From Pedobacter borealis DSM 19626 (lineage in GTDB: Bacteria; Bacteroidota; Bacteroidia; Sphingobacteriales; Sphingobacteriaceae): 54,365 bases of DNA. Shown here in pieces: positions 8,639-17,404 of the stretch. The DNA is taken from the NCBI RefSeq assembly GCF_000708285.2, contig NZ_JAUG01000022.1, positions 1-54,365 of the forward strand, written 5' to 3'. The notes under the pieces were generated by a model, which did no database searches, had not been told where the DNA came from, and saw only the letters and a program-made list of their open reading frames with translations. The position numbers were made by a program, and so were the translations under genes. Positions within the stretch are counted from its first letter, which is position 1, and every line of letters begins with the position of its first letter.

Positions 8639-9046
8639 ATGAATAAGATAGAACACATCGGCATCGCGGTAAAAGACCTTAACAGTTCTATAGATATTTA
8701 TCAGAAACTATTGAATACCGATTGCTATAAAACTGAGCAAGTTGCATCCGAATTTGTAAATACGGCTTTCTTTAAAACTGGCGAAAACAAGATAGAACTG
8801 CTGCAGGCTACTGCTCCAGATAGTGCAATTGCTAAATTTATCGAAAAAAAAGGAGAGGGGGTTCATCATGTCGCTTTTCTGGTTGATGATATCCTGGCAG
8901 AAATGGAACGCCTGCACAAAGAAGGTTTTGTGCTGCTCAGCGAGTCGCCAAAAAAAGGTGCAGACAATAAAATGGTGTGTTTTGTACATCCAAAGGATAC
9001 CAATGGTGTGTTGATCGAGATTTGCCAGGAAATTAAATGGATATAA
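8639..9046 (+). CDS. mce: Methylmalonyl-CoA epimerase
   Basis: Interconverts R- and S-methylmalonyl-CoA, linking propionyl-CoA metabolism with succinyl-CoA. The 135-residue vicinal-oxygen-chelate fold shows both beta-alpha-beta modules, starting with KIEHIGIAVKDL and EGVHHVAFLVDD. Probable metal ligands are H6, H76 or H77, and E127 in GVLIEICQ. Length and the closing EICQ are characteristic. No mutase gene is in the window. A carboxylase subunit 31 kb away could belong to the same metabolism, but its motifs look more like methylcrotonyl-CoA carboxylase. Confidence 0.88.
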   Translation: MNKIEHIGIAVKDLNSSIDIYQKLLNTDCYKTEQVASEFVNTAFFKTGENKIELLQATAPDSAIAKFIEKKGEGVHHVAFLVDDILAEMERLHKEGFVLLSESPKKGADNKMVCFVHPKDTNGVLIEICQEIKWI

Positions 9047-9082
9047 GAGATTAAACGGAAAATGAGTTTAGTTTTTCGATAC

Positions 9083-9240
9083 CGTCATCCTCGCGCATGC
9101 GGGGATCTTAAAGCGGTTAAATAACCGCGTTATAATTTTGAAAACGAAAGCTCCGTATTCCATAGCCTCTTCAGTCCTGCTAACCGCTATAGTCCCGATG
9201 AAGAATCGGGAGCTGCCGCTATTATCAGGTTTATTTAAAT
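9083..9240. repeat. Cluster of intergenic palindromic repeats
   Basis: Begins with CGTCATCCTCGCGCATGCGG, of the CGTCAT-headed family seen elsewhere in the window. It continues with a hairpin TCCCGATGAAGAATCGGGA (about 9192-9210) followed by GCTGCCGCTATTATCAGGTT, which recurs near 44.48 kb (inverted) and 52.64 kb. No coding potential. Confidence 0.65.
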
Positions 9241-9330
9241 TGGCCTGTGTTTCTTCGGTTAGTGCAAATTGCCTACTCTAATGTTAATAAAATCGATCTT
9301 AAAATCCAGTAATCCTAAAAATCCTGTTCC

Positions 9331-9615
9331 ATGTCATTAATTAGTATCATCAACAAAGATTTCGATATACCAGATGATCTTTCTGAGAATCAGTTGCGCG
9401 ATGCATTGGTTGATGCCTTTGCTTATTTAATCGATAACGACTTTCCGAAACTGATCCAGATTTTATATAAGGCAGATGTAGATCAGTATAAATTAAAGGA
9501 ACTGCTGGAAACGGTTGAAGGCTCGAGTTCGGCTGAAGTAATTGCCGATGCCTACATTGCCCGTCAGAAGGCTAAAATAGAAACCTGGAAAAAATACAGT
9601 CAAAAGAAGGATTAG
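9331..9615 (+). CDS. Small conserved-looking helical protein (94 aa)
   Basis: I cannot name the family. The 94-residue product is soluble and acidic in its first half, with predicted helices around LSENQLRDALVDAFAYLI and KLIQILYKADVDQYKLKELL, and a basic C-terminal helix ending KKYSQKKD. There is no signal peptide, cysteine or catalytic-looking motif. It follows mce at 284 bp with repeats in between, so co-transcription is uncertain. The next gene is convergent, with 10 bp between the stops. Confidence 0.7.
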   Translation: MSLISIINKDFDIPDDLSENQLRDALVDAFAYLIDNDFPKLIQILYKADVDQYKLKELLETVEGSSSAEVIADAYIARQKAKIETWKKYSQKKD

Positions 9616-9625
9616 GAGTGAAAGC

Positions 9626-10315
9626 TTATCCTTGCGAAGGATTAAAACGGTTGTACATATCCATATCAAAAAACGAAATGGAATTGATCTTATCCGCTTT
9701 TAGTACGAGATCAGTTTTTAACTCATCTGTATTTGCAACCGAGCCATCTTCAATATAGCTGGCATAAACCGTTAAATACTGGGTGGTAAAAACCAGTTCT
9801 TTATCGTCAGCCTTGCGATAGCCGCTAAAGGCAGGGGTAATTCGGATATAACTGGTGGTAAAGGGTTTGGGCAGCTCTTTAACCCAGCCAATGTAAAATT
9901 TGCCGCTATCCATGGTAAACTGTAAGAGATGGGCATCAAAAAAAGAAGAACTCAGTAAAAGCTCAAATTCATTTCCTGAAGTAGATATCGCTCTTTTAAT
10001 GGCCTTAAGCCTGTTAATGAAAAGATTTGCGATTTCTGTTGCGCCTACAGCAACAAATAACGACATGCTCGTGGTTCCGAAATAAGGGGTATGGATAGGG
10101 AGTAGTTTACTTAACTGTTCAACGGTTTCAGGAAAGATGGCAATGAATAATCCTCTTAATAAGAAGCATACACCTAAAAGCAGGATGCCTGCAAAAGCAG
10201 AATTTAACAGTACACGTTGGTTTTCTAGCCGATATTGTACGTATCTAAGGTATCTGAACCTAATAAGAATATAATAGCCGCCTACAAGAGGGAATAAGAG
10301 CAGGTTAAAAGGCAT
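9626..10315 (-). CDS. Hypothetical membrane protein (229 aa)
   Basis: Unrecognised. The N-terminal 100 residues hold two or three hydrophobic segments: FNLLLFPLVGGYYILI at the start, then NSAFAGILLLGVCFLLRGLF, then a weaker one around SMSLFVAVGATEIANLF. The remaining 130 residues are soluble and beta-rich (KFYIGWVKELPKPF, YIRITPAFSGYRK), suggesting a small domain on one side of the membrane. It lies 9 bp downstream of a 55-residue gene and is almost certainly in one operon with it. No function can be given. Confidence 0.72.
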   Translation of the reverse strand: MPFNLLLFPLVGGYYILIRFRYLRYVQYRLENQRVLLNSAFAGILLLGVCFLLRGLFIAIFPETVEQLSKLLPIHTPYFGTTSMSLFVAVGATEIANLFINRLKAIKRAISTSGNEFELLLSSSFFDAHLLQFTMDSGKFYIGWVKELPKPFTTSYIRITPAFSGYRKADDKELVFTTQYLTVYASYIEDGSVANTDELKTDLVLKADKINSISFFDMDMYNRFNPSQG

Positions 10316-10324
10316 CTATATTGG

Positions 10325-10492
10325 CTATTTCTTGTTTTTATCTTTTTCTATCTTTTTGAAAATACTCGATTCCATTAAAGCACCCACCATTTGTCTGATC
10401 CTTGGCTGTGCAAAGAAATCGGGGCTTTTAATGTAGAGCTTTCCGCTACTGCTAGAATGGATAATTCCATCAAACTCGCTATCTTTTCTCAT
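10325..10492 (-). CDS. Small hypothetical protein (55 aa)
   Basis: A 55-codon frame opening MRKDSEFDGIIHSSSSGK and closing with a lysine-rich KKIEKDKNKK tail. The middle, KSPDFFAQPRIRQMVGALM, looks like a folded helix. No signal or membrane segment. It ends 9 bp before the ATG of the membrane-protein gene, which is operon-like spacing and the main support for it. Function unknown. Confidence 0.55.
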   Translation of the reverse strand: MRKDSEFDGIIHSSSSGKLYIKSPDFFAQPRIRQMVGALMESSIFKKIEKDKNKK

Positions 10493-10871
10493 ATATCAAA
10501 TTTACATATTTTTTTAAATATCTGAAAAACAATATTCAGTCCAAAAAATTTAGGTTTGTTATATTATATGTGGATGGAGCAATCGTTTTACAATAAACAT
10601 TGTTTAAATCAGCTTTACTAAAACAGATGCCTGGAAATCTTATAATTAAAATTTTAATTTAGGCTTGTAAATCAAAAATAAAATTAAGATATTTGCATCC
10701 TCTAAAATAGAGGTAGAAAGACTAATAGGAAATGTCATAAGCGTTGTTGCCAGCAAATTGCAAAAATGTTCTTGATGCTTTCACACAAATAACTTAAAAT
10801 AATATTCAAATGAAACCATCGAAGCATTAGCGAGATAGCTTCATCACAATTAAAAGAAAATAAAAAACACG
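10493..10871. other. Divergent intergenic region with promoter and long leader of rpmE2
   Basis: No gene of convincing length in 379 bp. It carries the L31 promoter and about 170 nt of untranslated leader. The leader has a weak GAAGC/GCTTC hairpin at 10821-10842. The half next to the small hypothetical gene is A/T-rich with no clear signal. Confidence 0.5.
10665..10695 (+). promoter_or_regulatory. Putative rpmE2 promoter (TTG-N20-GATATTTG)
   Basis: TTG at 10665-10667 and GATATTTG at 10688-10695 with a 20-bp spacer, one base from the Bacteroidota TTTG / TAnnTTTG consensus. It lies about 177 bp upstream of the ATG and so predicts a long leader. Confidence 0.55.
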
Positions 10872-11120
10872 ATGAAAAAAGATTTGCACCCAACAAGCTA
10901 CAGACCAGTTGTTTTTAAAGACATGTCTAACGAATATGCTTTCTTAACAAAATCTTGCGTAGATACTAAAGAAACAATTAAATGGGAAGATGGTAATGAG
11001 TATCCTCTTTATAAATTAGAGATTTCTCACACTTCACACCCTTTTTATACTGGTAAAATGAAATTGGTTGATACAGCAGGACGTATTGATAAATTCAAAA
11101 ACCGTTACGCTAAGAAATAA
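10872..11120 (+). CDS. rpmE2: Ribosomal protein bL31, type B
   Basis: Component of the large ribosomal subunit that bridges to the small subunit head. The 82 residues match type B (zinc-free) L31: [17 protein letters not shown] at the N-terminus, HPFYTGK in the middle and a basic [13 protein letters not shown] tail. The CxxC zinc motifs of type A are absent; only one cysteine (C30) is present. It is monocistronic, with its own promoter, long leader and terminator. In many bacteria the type B form replaces the zinc form under zinc shortage; whether a type A copy exists here cannot be seen. Confidence 0.95.
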   Translation: MKKDLHPTSYRPVVFKDMSNEYAFLTKSCVDTKETIKWEDGNEYPLYKLEISHTSHPFYTGKMKLVDTAGRIDKFKNRYAKK

Positions 11121-11145
11121 TTTTAGCAACAAAAAACATTTTTTG

Positions 11146-11178
11146 AAGTCCCTTTGCCAAAAGCATCGGGACTTTTTT
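11146..11178 (+). terminator. Terminator of rpmE2
   Basis: AAGTCCC at 11146-11152 pairs with GGGACTT at 11168-11174, followed by a T-run. It overlaps the upstream extension of the next reading frame and argues that the extension is not translated. Confidence 0.75.
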
Positions 11179-11192
11179 TATTTTTGTTGCTT

Positions 11193-12359
11193 ATGACAAT
11201 CAATCTTTTTGATGATGCTTCTTGGATGTCTCTACGTCCGCTTACGTTTACCAGGCCTGTGGCCGATTTACGCATAGGGATTTTAACCATTGCCGAGAAA
11301 TGGGCTAAATATTTAAAAGCCGATTTTGGCTTTCATGCCCAAGATTACCTCTCTGTAAAGTTTGCGCCAAAACCCAATGCCGATTTGTTTATAAACGGTT
11401 CTGTTTGCCCGGATGAAGCTTTGCTAAACGCCATAGACAAACTTAAAGCAGGTGAAGTGCTTTACAAAAGAGATGTCATAATCGCATATATCGCAGATCA
11501 GCACGACTTAGAATCGGTTAAATCGCTAAAGCCGATAGAATACACAGCTGATTTTATACAGATTGTTTATCCTGAACATATTTTTGGTAATAATCCCGGC
11601 GAGATCAGAAAAGATTTTAAATTATTAACCGAAGGACGCAGTTCGGCAAAGTTAAGCAGTACCAATCAGCTACTCGGAGATGATATTTTTTTAGAGGAAG
11701 GGGCAAAAGCCGAATGTAGCGTATTTAATAGTACTTACGGACCGATTTATATCGGTAAGAATGCCGAGGTTTGGGAAGGCTCTTTAATAAGGGGCTCCTT
11801 TGCGCTTTGTGATCACTCTTCTATAAAAATGGGGGCCAAAATATATTCAGGTACTACCATAGGTCCGAATAGCCGTGCAGGAGGTGAAATTAACAATTCG
11901 GTAATCTGGGGCAACTCTGCTAAAGGCCATGAGGGTTATTTAGGCAATTCGGTAATGGGCGAATGGTGCAATATAGGTGCTGATACCAATAATTCGAATT
12001 TAAAAAATAATTATGCCGAAGTAAAACTTTACGATTACGAAAGCAAAAAAATGCGGAATACTAACTTGCAGTTTTGCGGTTTAATTATGGCCGATCATGC
12101 TAAATCTGGCATAAATACCATGTTTAACACGGGTACTGTGGTTGGTATTGGAGCCAATGTTTTTGGTGCAGGCTTCCCGCCAAACCATATTCCTGATTTT
12201 AGTTGGGGAGGCGCCAGCGGTTTCGATACCTATAAACTGAATAAAATGTTCGAAACAACCGAAAAGGTATTTGCCCGAAAAAATATAGCTTTCGATGAGG
12301 TAGAAAAAGATATCATTACTAAAGTATTTGAATTAACTGAATCGTATAGACGATTTTAA
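11193..12359 (+). CDS. Alternative GlmU: UDP-N-acetylglucosamine diphosphorylase / glucosamine-1-phosphate N-acetyltransferase-like protein
   Basis: The 388 residues fit the Bacteroidota-type putative sugar nucleotidyltransferase family (TIGR03991). The N-terminus NLFDDASWMSLRPLTFTRPV resembles the reduced nucleotidyltransferase domain. The C-terminal half is a left-handed beta-helix of hexapeptide repeats (SGTTIGPNSRAGGEINNSVI, then NIGADTNNSNLKNNY), as in acyltransferases. The likely role is making UDP-GlcNAc for peptidoglycan; this is family-based inference. A frame 13 codons longer encodes a signal-like MPKASGLFLFLLL, but that is translated L31 terminator, so I start at MTINLFDD. tpiA follows at 47 bp, perhaps in one operon. 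Confidence 0.85.
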   Translation: MTINLFDDASWMSLRPLTFTRPVADLRIGILTIAEKWAKYLKADFGFHAQDYLSVKFAPKPNADLFINGSVCPDEALLNAIDKLKAGEVLYKRDVIIAYIADQHDLESVKSLKPIEYTADFIQIVYPEHIFGNNPGEIRKDFKLLTEGRSSAKLSSTNQLLGDDIFLEEGAKAECSVFNSTYGPIYIGKNAEVWEGSLIRGSFALCDHSSIKMGAKIYSGTTIGPNSRAGGEINNSVIWGNSAKGHEGYLGNSVMGEWCNIGADTNNSNLKNNYAEVKLYDYESKKMRNTNLQFCGLIMADHAKSGINTMFNTGTVVGIGANVFGAGFPPNHIPDFSWGGASGFDTYKLNKMFETTEKVFARKNIAFDEVEKDIITKVFELTESYRRF

Positions 12360-12406
12360 TATAAAACCCGATCTGGAAAGATCAACCAAGCATTAAATAA
12401 TACAAA

Positions 12407-13168
12407 ATGAGAAAAAAGATTGTTGCCGGTAACTGGAAAATGAACTTAGATTATAACGAAGGTGTTTCGTTATTCAGCGAAATCGTAAATATGGTTAAAG
12501 ATGAGCGCAAAGGCGATCAGCTGGCTATTATTTGCTCACCGTTTATTCACTTAAACAGCTTGGCAAAATTGGGTGGTAACGATGTTAAAATTGGCGCTCA
12601 AAATATTAGCGATAAAGAAAGCGGAGCATATACAGGCGAAACTTCAGCTAAAATGGTGAAATCTGTTGGTGCAGAATACGTTATTTTAGGTCACTCAGAA
12701 CGCAGACAATATTTCGCTGAAAGCGATGCTTTATTAGCTGAAAAAACTAAAGTTGCCTTGGCGAATGGCCTAATACCAATTTTCTGTATTGGCGAAACTT
12801 TAGACGAGCGTAACAACGGTAGTTATTATGAAGTATTAAAAAAACAGTTGGTAGAAGGTATTTTTAGTTTAACTGAAGAAGACTTCAAAAAATTGGTTAT
12901 TGCTTACGAGCCAGTTTGGGCTATCGGCACAGGTTTAACTGCGTCTCCTGAGCAAGCGCAAGATATTCATGCTTTTATCCGCAGTGAAATTCAAGCTAAC
13001 TATGGTTTTAATGTGGCTGATGATACAACCATTTTATATGGAGGTAGCTGTAACCCAGGCAACGCTGCAAGTTTATTCTCTCAGAACGATATTGATGGCG
13101 GCCTAATTGGTGGTGCATCGTTAAAATCACGCGATTTTACAGATATTATTAAAGCATTAAATAGCTAA
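12407..13168 (+). CDS. tpiA: Triose-phosphate isomerase
   Basis: Interconverts dihydroxyacetone phosphate and glyceraldehyde 3-phosphate in glycolysis and gluconeogenesis. The 253 residues form the usual TIM barrel with K11 (GNWKMN), catalytic H96 (GHSERR), catalytic base E168 ([10 protein letters not shown]), the flexible loop 6 following it, and the phosphate-binding [10 protein letters not shown]. Length is normal. The TAA stop is directly followed by the prmA ATG with no spacer, so the two are probably translationally coupled. Confidence 0.97.
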   Translation: MRKKIVAGNWKMNLDYNEGVSLFSEIVNMVKDERKGDQLAIICSPFIHLNSLAKLGGNDVKIGAQNISDKESGAYTGETSAKMVKSVGAEYVILGHSERRQYFAESDALLAEKTKVALANGLIPIFCIGETLDERNNGSYYEVLKKQLVEGIFSLTEEDFKKLVIAYEPVWAIGTGLTASPEQAQDIHAFIRSEIQANYGFNVADDTTILYGGSCNPGNAASLFSQNDIDGGLIGGASLKSRDFTDIIKALNS

Positions 13169-14026
13169 ATGCAATATACAAAAGCAATATTTACATTCAA
13201 AGGTATCGAAGACTATCAACAGGATCTGCTCATTAGCGATCTTGCCGATCTAGGCTTTGATACTTTCGAAGATAGTGAGGGTGGTTTTACGGCTTTCGTA
13301 ATCAAAGACAATTTTAACGAGCAGGAATTAAAAGACCTCCTGGCAAATTATAGCGAAGAATTTACAACAACATATACTTTAGAGGATGTTGCCGATGAAA
13401 ACTGGAATGCCGAATGGGAGAAAAACTTTAGTCCGCTGATTATTGATGATGTGTGTTATGTAAGGGCAACCTTTCATGAGCCGCAGCCATCGTATCCGTA
13501 CGAGATCGTAATCGATCCTAAAATGGCTTTTGGTACTGGTCATCATCAAACGACCACGATGGTAATGCAGTATATTTTAGCTGCCGATTTAAAGGATAAA
13601 AATATCCTGGATATGGGCTGCGGTACCGGAATTTTGGCCATTCTGGCTGCAAAACTGGGTGCTAAAAGCTTAATGGCCATCGATTATGATGATATCTGTT
13701 ACGAAAGCACCATAGAAAATGCTGCACTTAACCAGGTAGATAATCTAAAGGCGCTTTGTGGTAGTAAAGAGGTGATTCCTAACGAGGAGTATGATGTTAT
13801 TTTTGCCAATATCAATAGAAATATACTTCTGGATCAGATTCACCGTTACGCCGAGGTATTGAAAGCCGGAGGCAAAATTTTCTTCAGTGGATTTTATTTA
13901 GATCCTGATTTAGGAATGATTACTGCTGAATGTGCTAAATACGGCATCAAATACGTCGATCATAAACAAAATGGCGATTGGGTTGCGGCTCAGTTTGAAA
14001 AGAAGGTGGAAGGACGGAAGGTTTAG
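13169..14026 (+). CDS. prmA: Ribosomal protein L11 methyltransferase
   Basis: S-adenosylmethionine-dependent enzyme that methylates lysines and the N-terminus of L11. The 285 residues have an N-terminal recognition domain with the DENWNAEWEKNFSP motif (about 76-89), the linker FGTGHHQTTTMVMQ, the SAM site DMGCGTGIL at 148-156, and ANINRNIL as the catalytic-loop motif. It abuts tpiA without any gap and is followed by a G-rich stutter sequence before mpl. Confidence 0.94.
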   Translation: MQYTKAIFTFKGIEDYQQDLLISDLADLGFDTFEDSEGGFTAFVIKDNFNEQELKDLLANYSEEFTTTYTLEDVADENWNAEWEKNFSPLIIDDVCYVRATFHEPQPSYPYEIVIDPKMAFGTGHHQTTTMVMQYILAADLKDKNILDMGCGTGILAILAAKLGAKSLMAIDYDDICYESTIENAALNQVDNLKALCGSKEVIPNEEYDVIFANINRNILLDQIHRYAEVLKAGGKIFFSGFYLDPDLGMITAECAKYGIKYVDHKQNGDWVAAQFEKKVEGRKV

Positions 14027-14075
14027 GGTTTAAGGTTTAAGGCAAAGGGTTAGTTCTCAAATCTCCTGTTTCACG
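14027..14075. repeat. Tandem stutter sequence (GGTTTAAGGTTTAAGG)
   Basis: Near-tandem copies of GGTTTAAGG begin right after the prmA stop. Similar tracts follow guaB (33351-33385) and the lipoprotein gene ending at 47404, and lie upstream of mqnC (27340-27380). No stem-loop with a T-run is visible here. Confidence 0.5.
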
Positions 14076-14090
14076 TCTAAAATAAAAAAT

Positions 14091-15443
14091 ATGCACATAC
14101 ATTTTATTGCGATTGGTGGAAGCGCAATGCACAATCTGGCCATCGCCTTACATAAAAAAGGGTATCAAATTTCGGGATCTGATGATGTGATTTTTGAGCC
14201 TGCAAAATCCCGTTTAGATAAATACGGACTATTGCCTGCTGAAATGGGTTGGGATGAAAATCGCATCTCAAGCGACCTGGATGCTGTAATTTTAGGTATG
14301 CATGCCCGTATCGATAATCCAGAGTTATTGAAAGCGCAAGAATTAGGCGTTAAAATCTATTCTTATCCTGAATATATTTACGAGCAAAGTAAAAATAAAT
14401 TACGCGTAGTAATTGGTGGTAGTCATGGTAAAACAACTATCACCAGTATGATTTTACATGTGCTTAATTACTATAAACGCGATTTCGATTATTTGGTTGG
14501 TGCACAGCTGGCCGGCTTCGAAACAATGGTTAAGGTTACCGAAGAAGCACCTGTAATGATTATTGAAGGTGATGAGTATTTAGCTTCGCCGATTGATAGA
14601 AGACCTAAATTTCATCTTTACAAGGCAAACGTGGCTGTAATTAGTGGTATTGCATGGGATCACATCAATGTTTTTCCTACCTATGCCGATTATACTTCGC
14701 AGTTTGATAAATTTATCGATACGATTAAAGATAACGGAACTTTAATTTATTGTGAAGCAGATGCTGATTTAAATGAAATTGTAACGCAATCAAAAGCCAA
14801 CGTTACAAAAATTGCTTATGCTATTCCTGAACATGAAATTAGAAACGGGATTACTTACCTGCTTCCAGAAGAAACTGCTTTAAAGATATTTGGCGATCAC
14901 AACCTGATGAACCTGAATGCAGCTAAATTGGTATGCAAACAATTGGAAATCAATGCAAAAGAATTTGATGCTGCCATTTCTTCATTTACTGGTGCAGCTA
15001 AACGTTTAGAAGTGATCTCAGCTGATGAATCGACTAATGTTTACAAAGATTTTGCGCATTCGCCGTCAAAGTTAAAAGCTACTATCGATGCTGTTAAAGC
15101 GCAGTTTACCAATCGAAAATTAGTAGCCTGTATCGAATTGCATACTTTCAGTAGCCTGAATAAAGATTTTTTAAAAGAATATACAGGAGCAATGGATAAA
15201 GCCGATGAGGCAATTGTTTTTATAGATATTAAATCTTTTGAACAAAAACGGATGGAGCCTTTTTCTGAAGACGATGTTCAGCAGGCCTTTGCTAATCCAA
15301 AACTGAAATTTTTTAATGATGCAACTAAGTTAAAAGCTTATTTATTGAGCTTGAATTATAAAAACACTAATCTACTCATGATGAGTTCTGGCAATTACGC
15401 AGGTTTCGATCTGCCTGAGTTGGCAGCTTCTTTAAAGAAGTGA
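14091..15443 (+). CDS. mpl: UDP-N-acetylmuramate:L-alanyl-gamma-D-glutamyl-meso-diaminopimelate ligase
   Basis: Attaches recycled murein tripeptide to UDP-MurNAc, so recycling peptidoglycan. The 450 residues belong to the Mur ligase family: N-terminal HFIAIGGSAMHNLA dinucleotide-like motif, ATP loop GGSHGKTT at 109-116, then EGDEYLASPIDRRPKF and DHINVFPTYADY in the central domain, and DFAHSPSK in the C-terminal domain. GSAMHNLA and the DEYLASPIDRRPKF segment point to Mpl and away from MurC, which adds L-alanine. It lies with alternative glmU, tpiA and prmA, but whether it is co-transcribed is unclear. Confidence 0.88.
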   Translation: MHIHFIAIGGSAMHNLAIALHKKGYQISGSDDVIFEPAKSRLDKYGLLPAEMGWDENRISSDLDAVILGMHARIDNPELLKAQELGVKIYSYPEYIYEQSKNKLRVVIGGSHGKTTITSMILHVLNYYKRDFDYLVGAQLAGFETMVKVTEEAPVMIIEGDEYLASPIDRRPKFHLYKANVAVISGIAWDHINVFPTYADYTSQFDKFIDTIKDNGTLIYCEADADLNEIVTQSKANVTKIAYAIPEHEIRNGITYLLPEETALKIFGDHNLMNLNAAKLVCKQLEINAKEFDAAISSFTGAAKRLEVISADESTNVYKDFAHSPSKLKATIDAVKAQFTNRKLVACIELHTFSSLNKDFLKEYTGAMDKADEAIVFIDIKSFEQKRMEPFSEDDVQQAFANPKLKFFNDATKLKAYLLSLNYKNTNLLMMSSGNYAGFDLPELAASLKK

Positions 15444-15535
15444 GATTTGAGATATGAGATTTGAGACGAATTCATTTGCTCAAATCTCGTGTCTTTGATA
15501 CGTCTCTTGATATGTGTGTCTCATATCTCAAATCT
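15443..15535. repeat. Perfect 17-bp inverted repeat within a stutter sequence
   Basis: AGATTTGAGATATGAGA at 15443-15459 has its exact complement at 15519-15535. Further copies of TTTGAGAC and CAAATCTC lie between. The left arm starts within the mpl stop codon. The RNA would form a long imperfect hairpin between mpl and the next gene. Confidence 0.65.
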
Positions 15536-15550
15536 AATATCTAAAAAAGA

Positions 15551-15871
15551 ATGAAAAGCATCGGAGATAACATTAAGCAAAGTAGGTTGGCCTTAGGTTT
15601 AAGTCAGGCGGATGCTGCTAAAAAACTTAATATTTCTACTCCTGCTTTTTGTAAAATAGAGACAGGCCAAACCGATCTCAATATTTCCCGTTTACTCCAG
15701 ATTTCCAAAACGTTTAAGGTTCCTGTAGCGCAGTTGATATCTGGGCAGTCTGTAATACCAGATTCATCAGAAGAACTCGTTGCACTTAAAAAAGAACTGA
15801 TCGAAAAGGAAGAAGAAATTAATAGGCTCCGTAAAAAGGTTATCGATCTGTATGATAAACTCGGAATATAA
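15551..15871 (+). CDS. XRE-family helix-turn-helix regulator with C-terminal coiled coil
   Basis: Residues 1-65 form a Cro/C1-type helix-turn-helix: IGDNIKQSRLALGLSQADAA, then KLNISTPAFCKIETGQTDLN as the recognition region. Residues 75-106 are a charged heptad stretch (LVALKKELIEKEEEINRLRK), probably a dimerising coiled coil, ending DLYDKLGI. This layout is a compact single-domain regulator. Its target is unknown; it is not paired with an obvious toxin. It is followed by an A/T-rich 119-bp gap. Confidence 0.88.
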   Translation: MKSIGDNIKQSRLALGLSQADAAKKLNISTPAFCKIETGQTDLNISRLLQISKTFKVPVAQLISGQSVIPDSSEELVALKKELIEKEEEINRLRKKVIDLYDKLGI

Positions 15872-15990
15872 AAATCGGTTAATCTGTTCTTTTGCCGACT
15901 AATTATCATAATAAGATAATAAATAAGAATAAAATTCATTTTTAATTAAATTATTATGAATTTTATTCTAAATATTTATATTTTTATAGA

Positions 15991-16470
15991 ATGGTAATCG
16001 AAAGCAATTTTAGTTTAGATCATATCGATCTGGCTATACTCAGACTTATGCAGGATAATGCCCGGATCTCGAATGTAGATTTAGCAAAGGCATTGGATCT
16101 AGTTCCTTCAGCTGTGTTGGAACGGGTAAAGAAGTTGGAAAAGAAAAATGTAATTACCCAATATAATGCCCGGATAAACCCTGTGGCACTCGATTTAAAA
16201 TTACTAGCCTTTATTTCAATGAAATCATCTCAAAGTTTGGGCTGTAGTGATACCGCAAACGAACTGGCAAAAATACCCGATGTACAAGAAGTACACGTTA
16301 TTGCAGGAGATGACTGCTTTCTGATTAAGGTGAGGACAGCAGATTCGGCCTCATTAATGGCTTTACTGCGAGATGAATTTAGTAAGATTCCGAATATTTT
16401 ATCGGTTAAAACCACGATTGTGCTGGAGACTGTGAAAGAACAACAAAAATTAGTAATCCCTGAAAAATAA
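15991..16470 (+). CDS. Lrp/AsnC family transcriptional regulator
   Basis: A 159-residue regulator with an N-terminal winged helix (DHIDLAILRLMQDNARISNV, with the recognition helix around PSAVLERVKKLEKKNVI) and a C-terminal RAM/AsnC ligand-binding domain (VQEVHVIAGDDCFLIKVRTA). Family members sense amino acids and form octameric rings. It ends 4 bp before the EamA exporter gene, so both are likely one unit; the regulator plausibly controls that exporter, as is common for Lrp-transporter pairs. The ligand is unknown. Confidence 0.92.
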   Translation: MVIESNFSLDHIDLAILRLMQDNARISNVDLAKALDLVPSAVLERVKKLEKKNVITQYNARINPVALDLKLLAFISMKSSQSLGCSDTANELAKIPDVQEVHVIAGDDCFLIKVRTADSASLMALLRDEFSKIPNILSVKTTIVLETVKEQQKLVIPEK

Positions 16471-16474
16471 GCAT

Positions 16475-17404
16475 ATGGCAAATTTAAATAAAACAGCATC
16501 GCCGGTAATGGTTTACCTGGCATTTGCTATCGTATACATCGTTTGGGGCTCTACCTACTTTTTTATCCAGAAAGCATTGGCTGGTTTCCCACCTTTCATT
16601 TTAGGCGCTTTCCGTTTTTCTATTGCGGGATTGCTGATGCTAACCTGGTGCAAGATTAAAGGAGAAGATATTTTTAACCTAAAAACCATCAAAATTGCTG
16701 CCGTAAGCGGTATTTTAATGTTGGGTTTGGGTAATGGAATCGTAATTTGGGTAGAGCAGTTTATTCCGAGCGGTTTAGTAGCCATTATGGTAGCCTCGGC
16801 GGCGATCTGGTTCGTGATTCTGGATAAATCGCATTGGAAAGAAAATCTGAGCAATAAGTACATTGTATCGGGTTTAGTAATTGGCTTTTTAGGAGTGGTG
16901 CTCTTGTTTGGAGGCCAGATTGTACAAGCACTTGATAAACCTCAAAGTAATCTGCAGATTATAGGTATGGTATTACTCGTTTTCGGGCCAATAGCTTGGG
17001 CTGGAGGATCGCTTTATTCGAAATATCATCCCACTACCGGCAGTTCGGTTTCTGTTAATACAGGCTGGCAGATGTTGACGGCCAGTTTGGCTTTTTTACC
17101 TGGAGGTTTTTTGAAATCAGAATTTAAGTTGTTGGATTGGGAGAAAATACCACTTGATGCCTGGTTATCTATTATTTACCTTATTCTGTTTGGTTCAATT
17201 GCCGCGTTTAGTGCTTATGTGTGGTTGTTAAAGGTGCGTCCAGCTACCCAAGTGAGCACCTATGCTTATGTAAACCCGGTAGTGGCTGTTTTACTGAGTT
17301 TAACTTTTACCAACGAAGTGATCGGCCTTACCCAGATTATTGGATTGGTAATTATTTTGGGAAGTGTACTCCTGATAAATTTGCCGAAATATAAAAGTGC
17401 ATAG
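16475..17404 (+). CDS. EamA-family (DMT superfamily) transporter
   Basis: A 309-residue inner-membrane protein with about ten transmembrane helices and two EamA repeats. The first repeat carries IVYIVWGSTYFFIQKALAGF and PPFILGAFRFSIAG, and the second AFSAYVWLLKVRPATQVSTY with a VNPVVAVLL motif. These are hallmarks of the RhaT/YedA-like exporters, many of which export amino acids or metabolites. The upstream Lrp regulator makes amino-acid efflux the likeliest role, by inference. It ends in a short basic tail. Confidence 0.9.
   Translation: MANLNKTASPVMVYLAFAIVYIVWGSTYFFIQKALAGFPPFILGAFRFSIAGLLMLTWCKIKGEDIFNLKTIKIAAVSGILMLGLGNGIVIWVEQFIPSGLVAIMVASAAIWFVILDKSHWKENLSNKYIVSGLVIGFLGVVLLFGGQIVQALDKPQSNLQIIGMVLLVFGPIAWAGGSLYSKYHPTTGSSVSVNTGWQMLTASLAFLPGGFLKSEFKLLDWEKIPLDAWLSIIYLILFGSIAAFSAYVWLLKVRPATQVSTYAYVNPVVAVLLSLTFTNEVIGLTQIIGLVIILGSVLLINLPKYKSA

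Noticed and set aside
11154..11192. A signal-peptide-like N-terminus on the alternative GlmU
   Set aside because: It is translated from the L31 terminator hairpin and T-run; the cytosolic enzyme starts at the next ATG.
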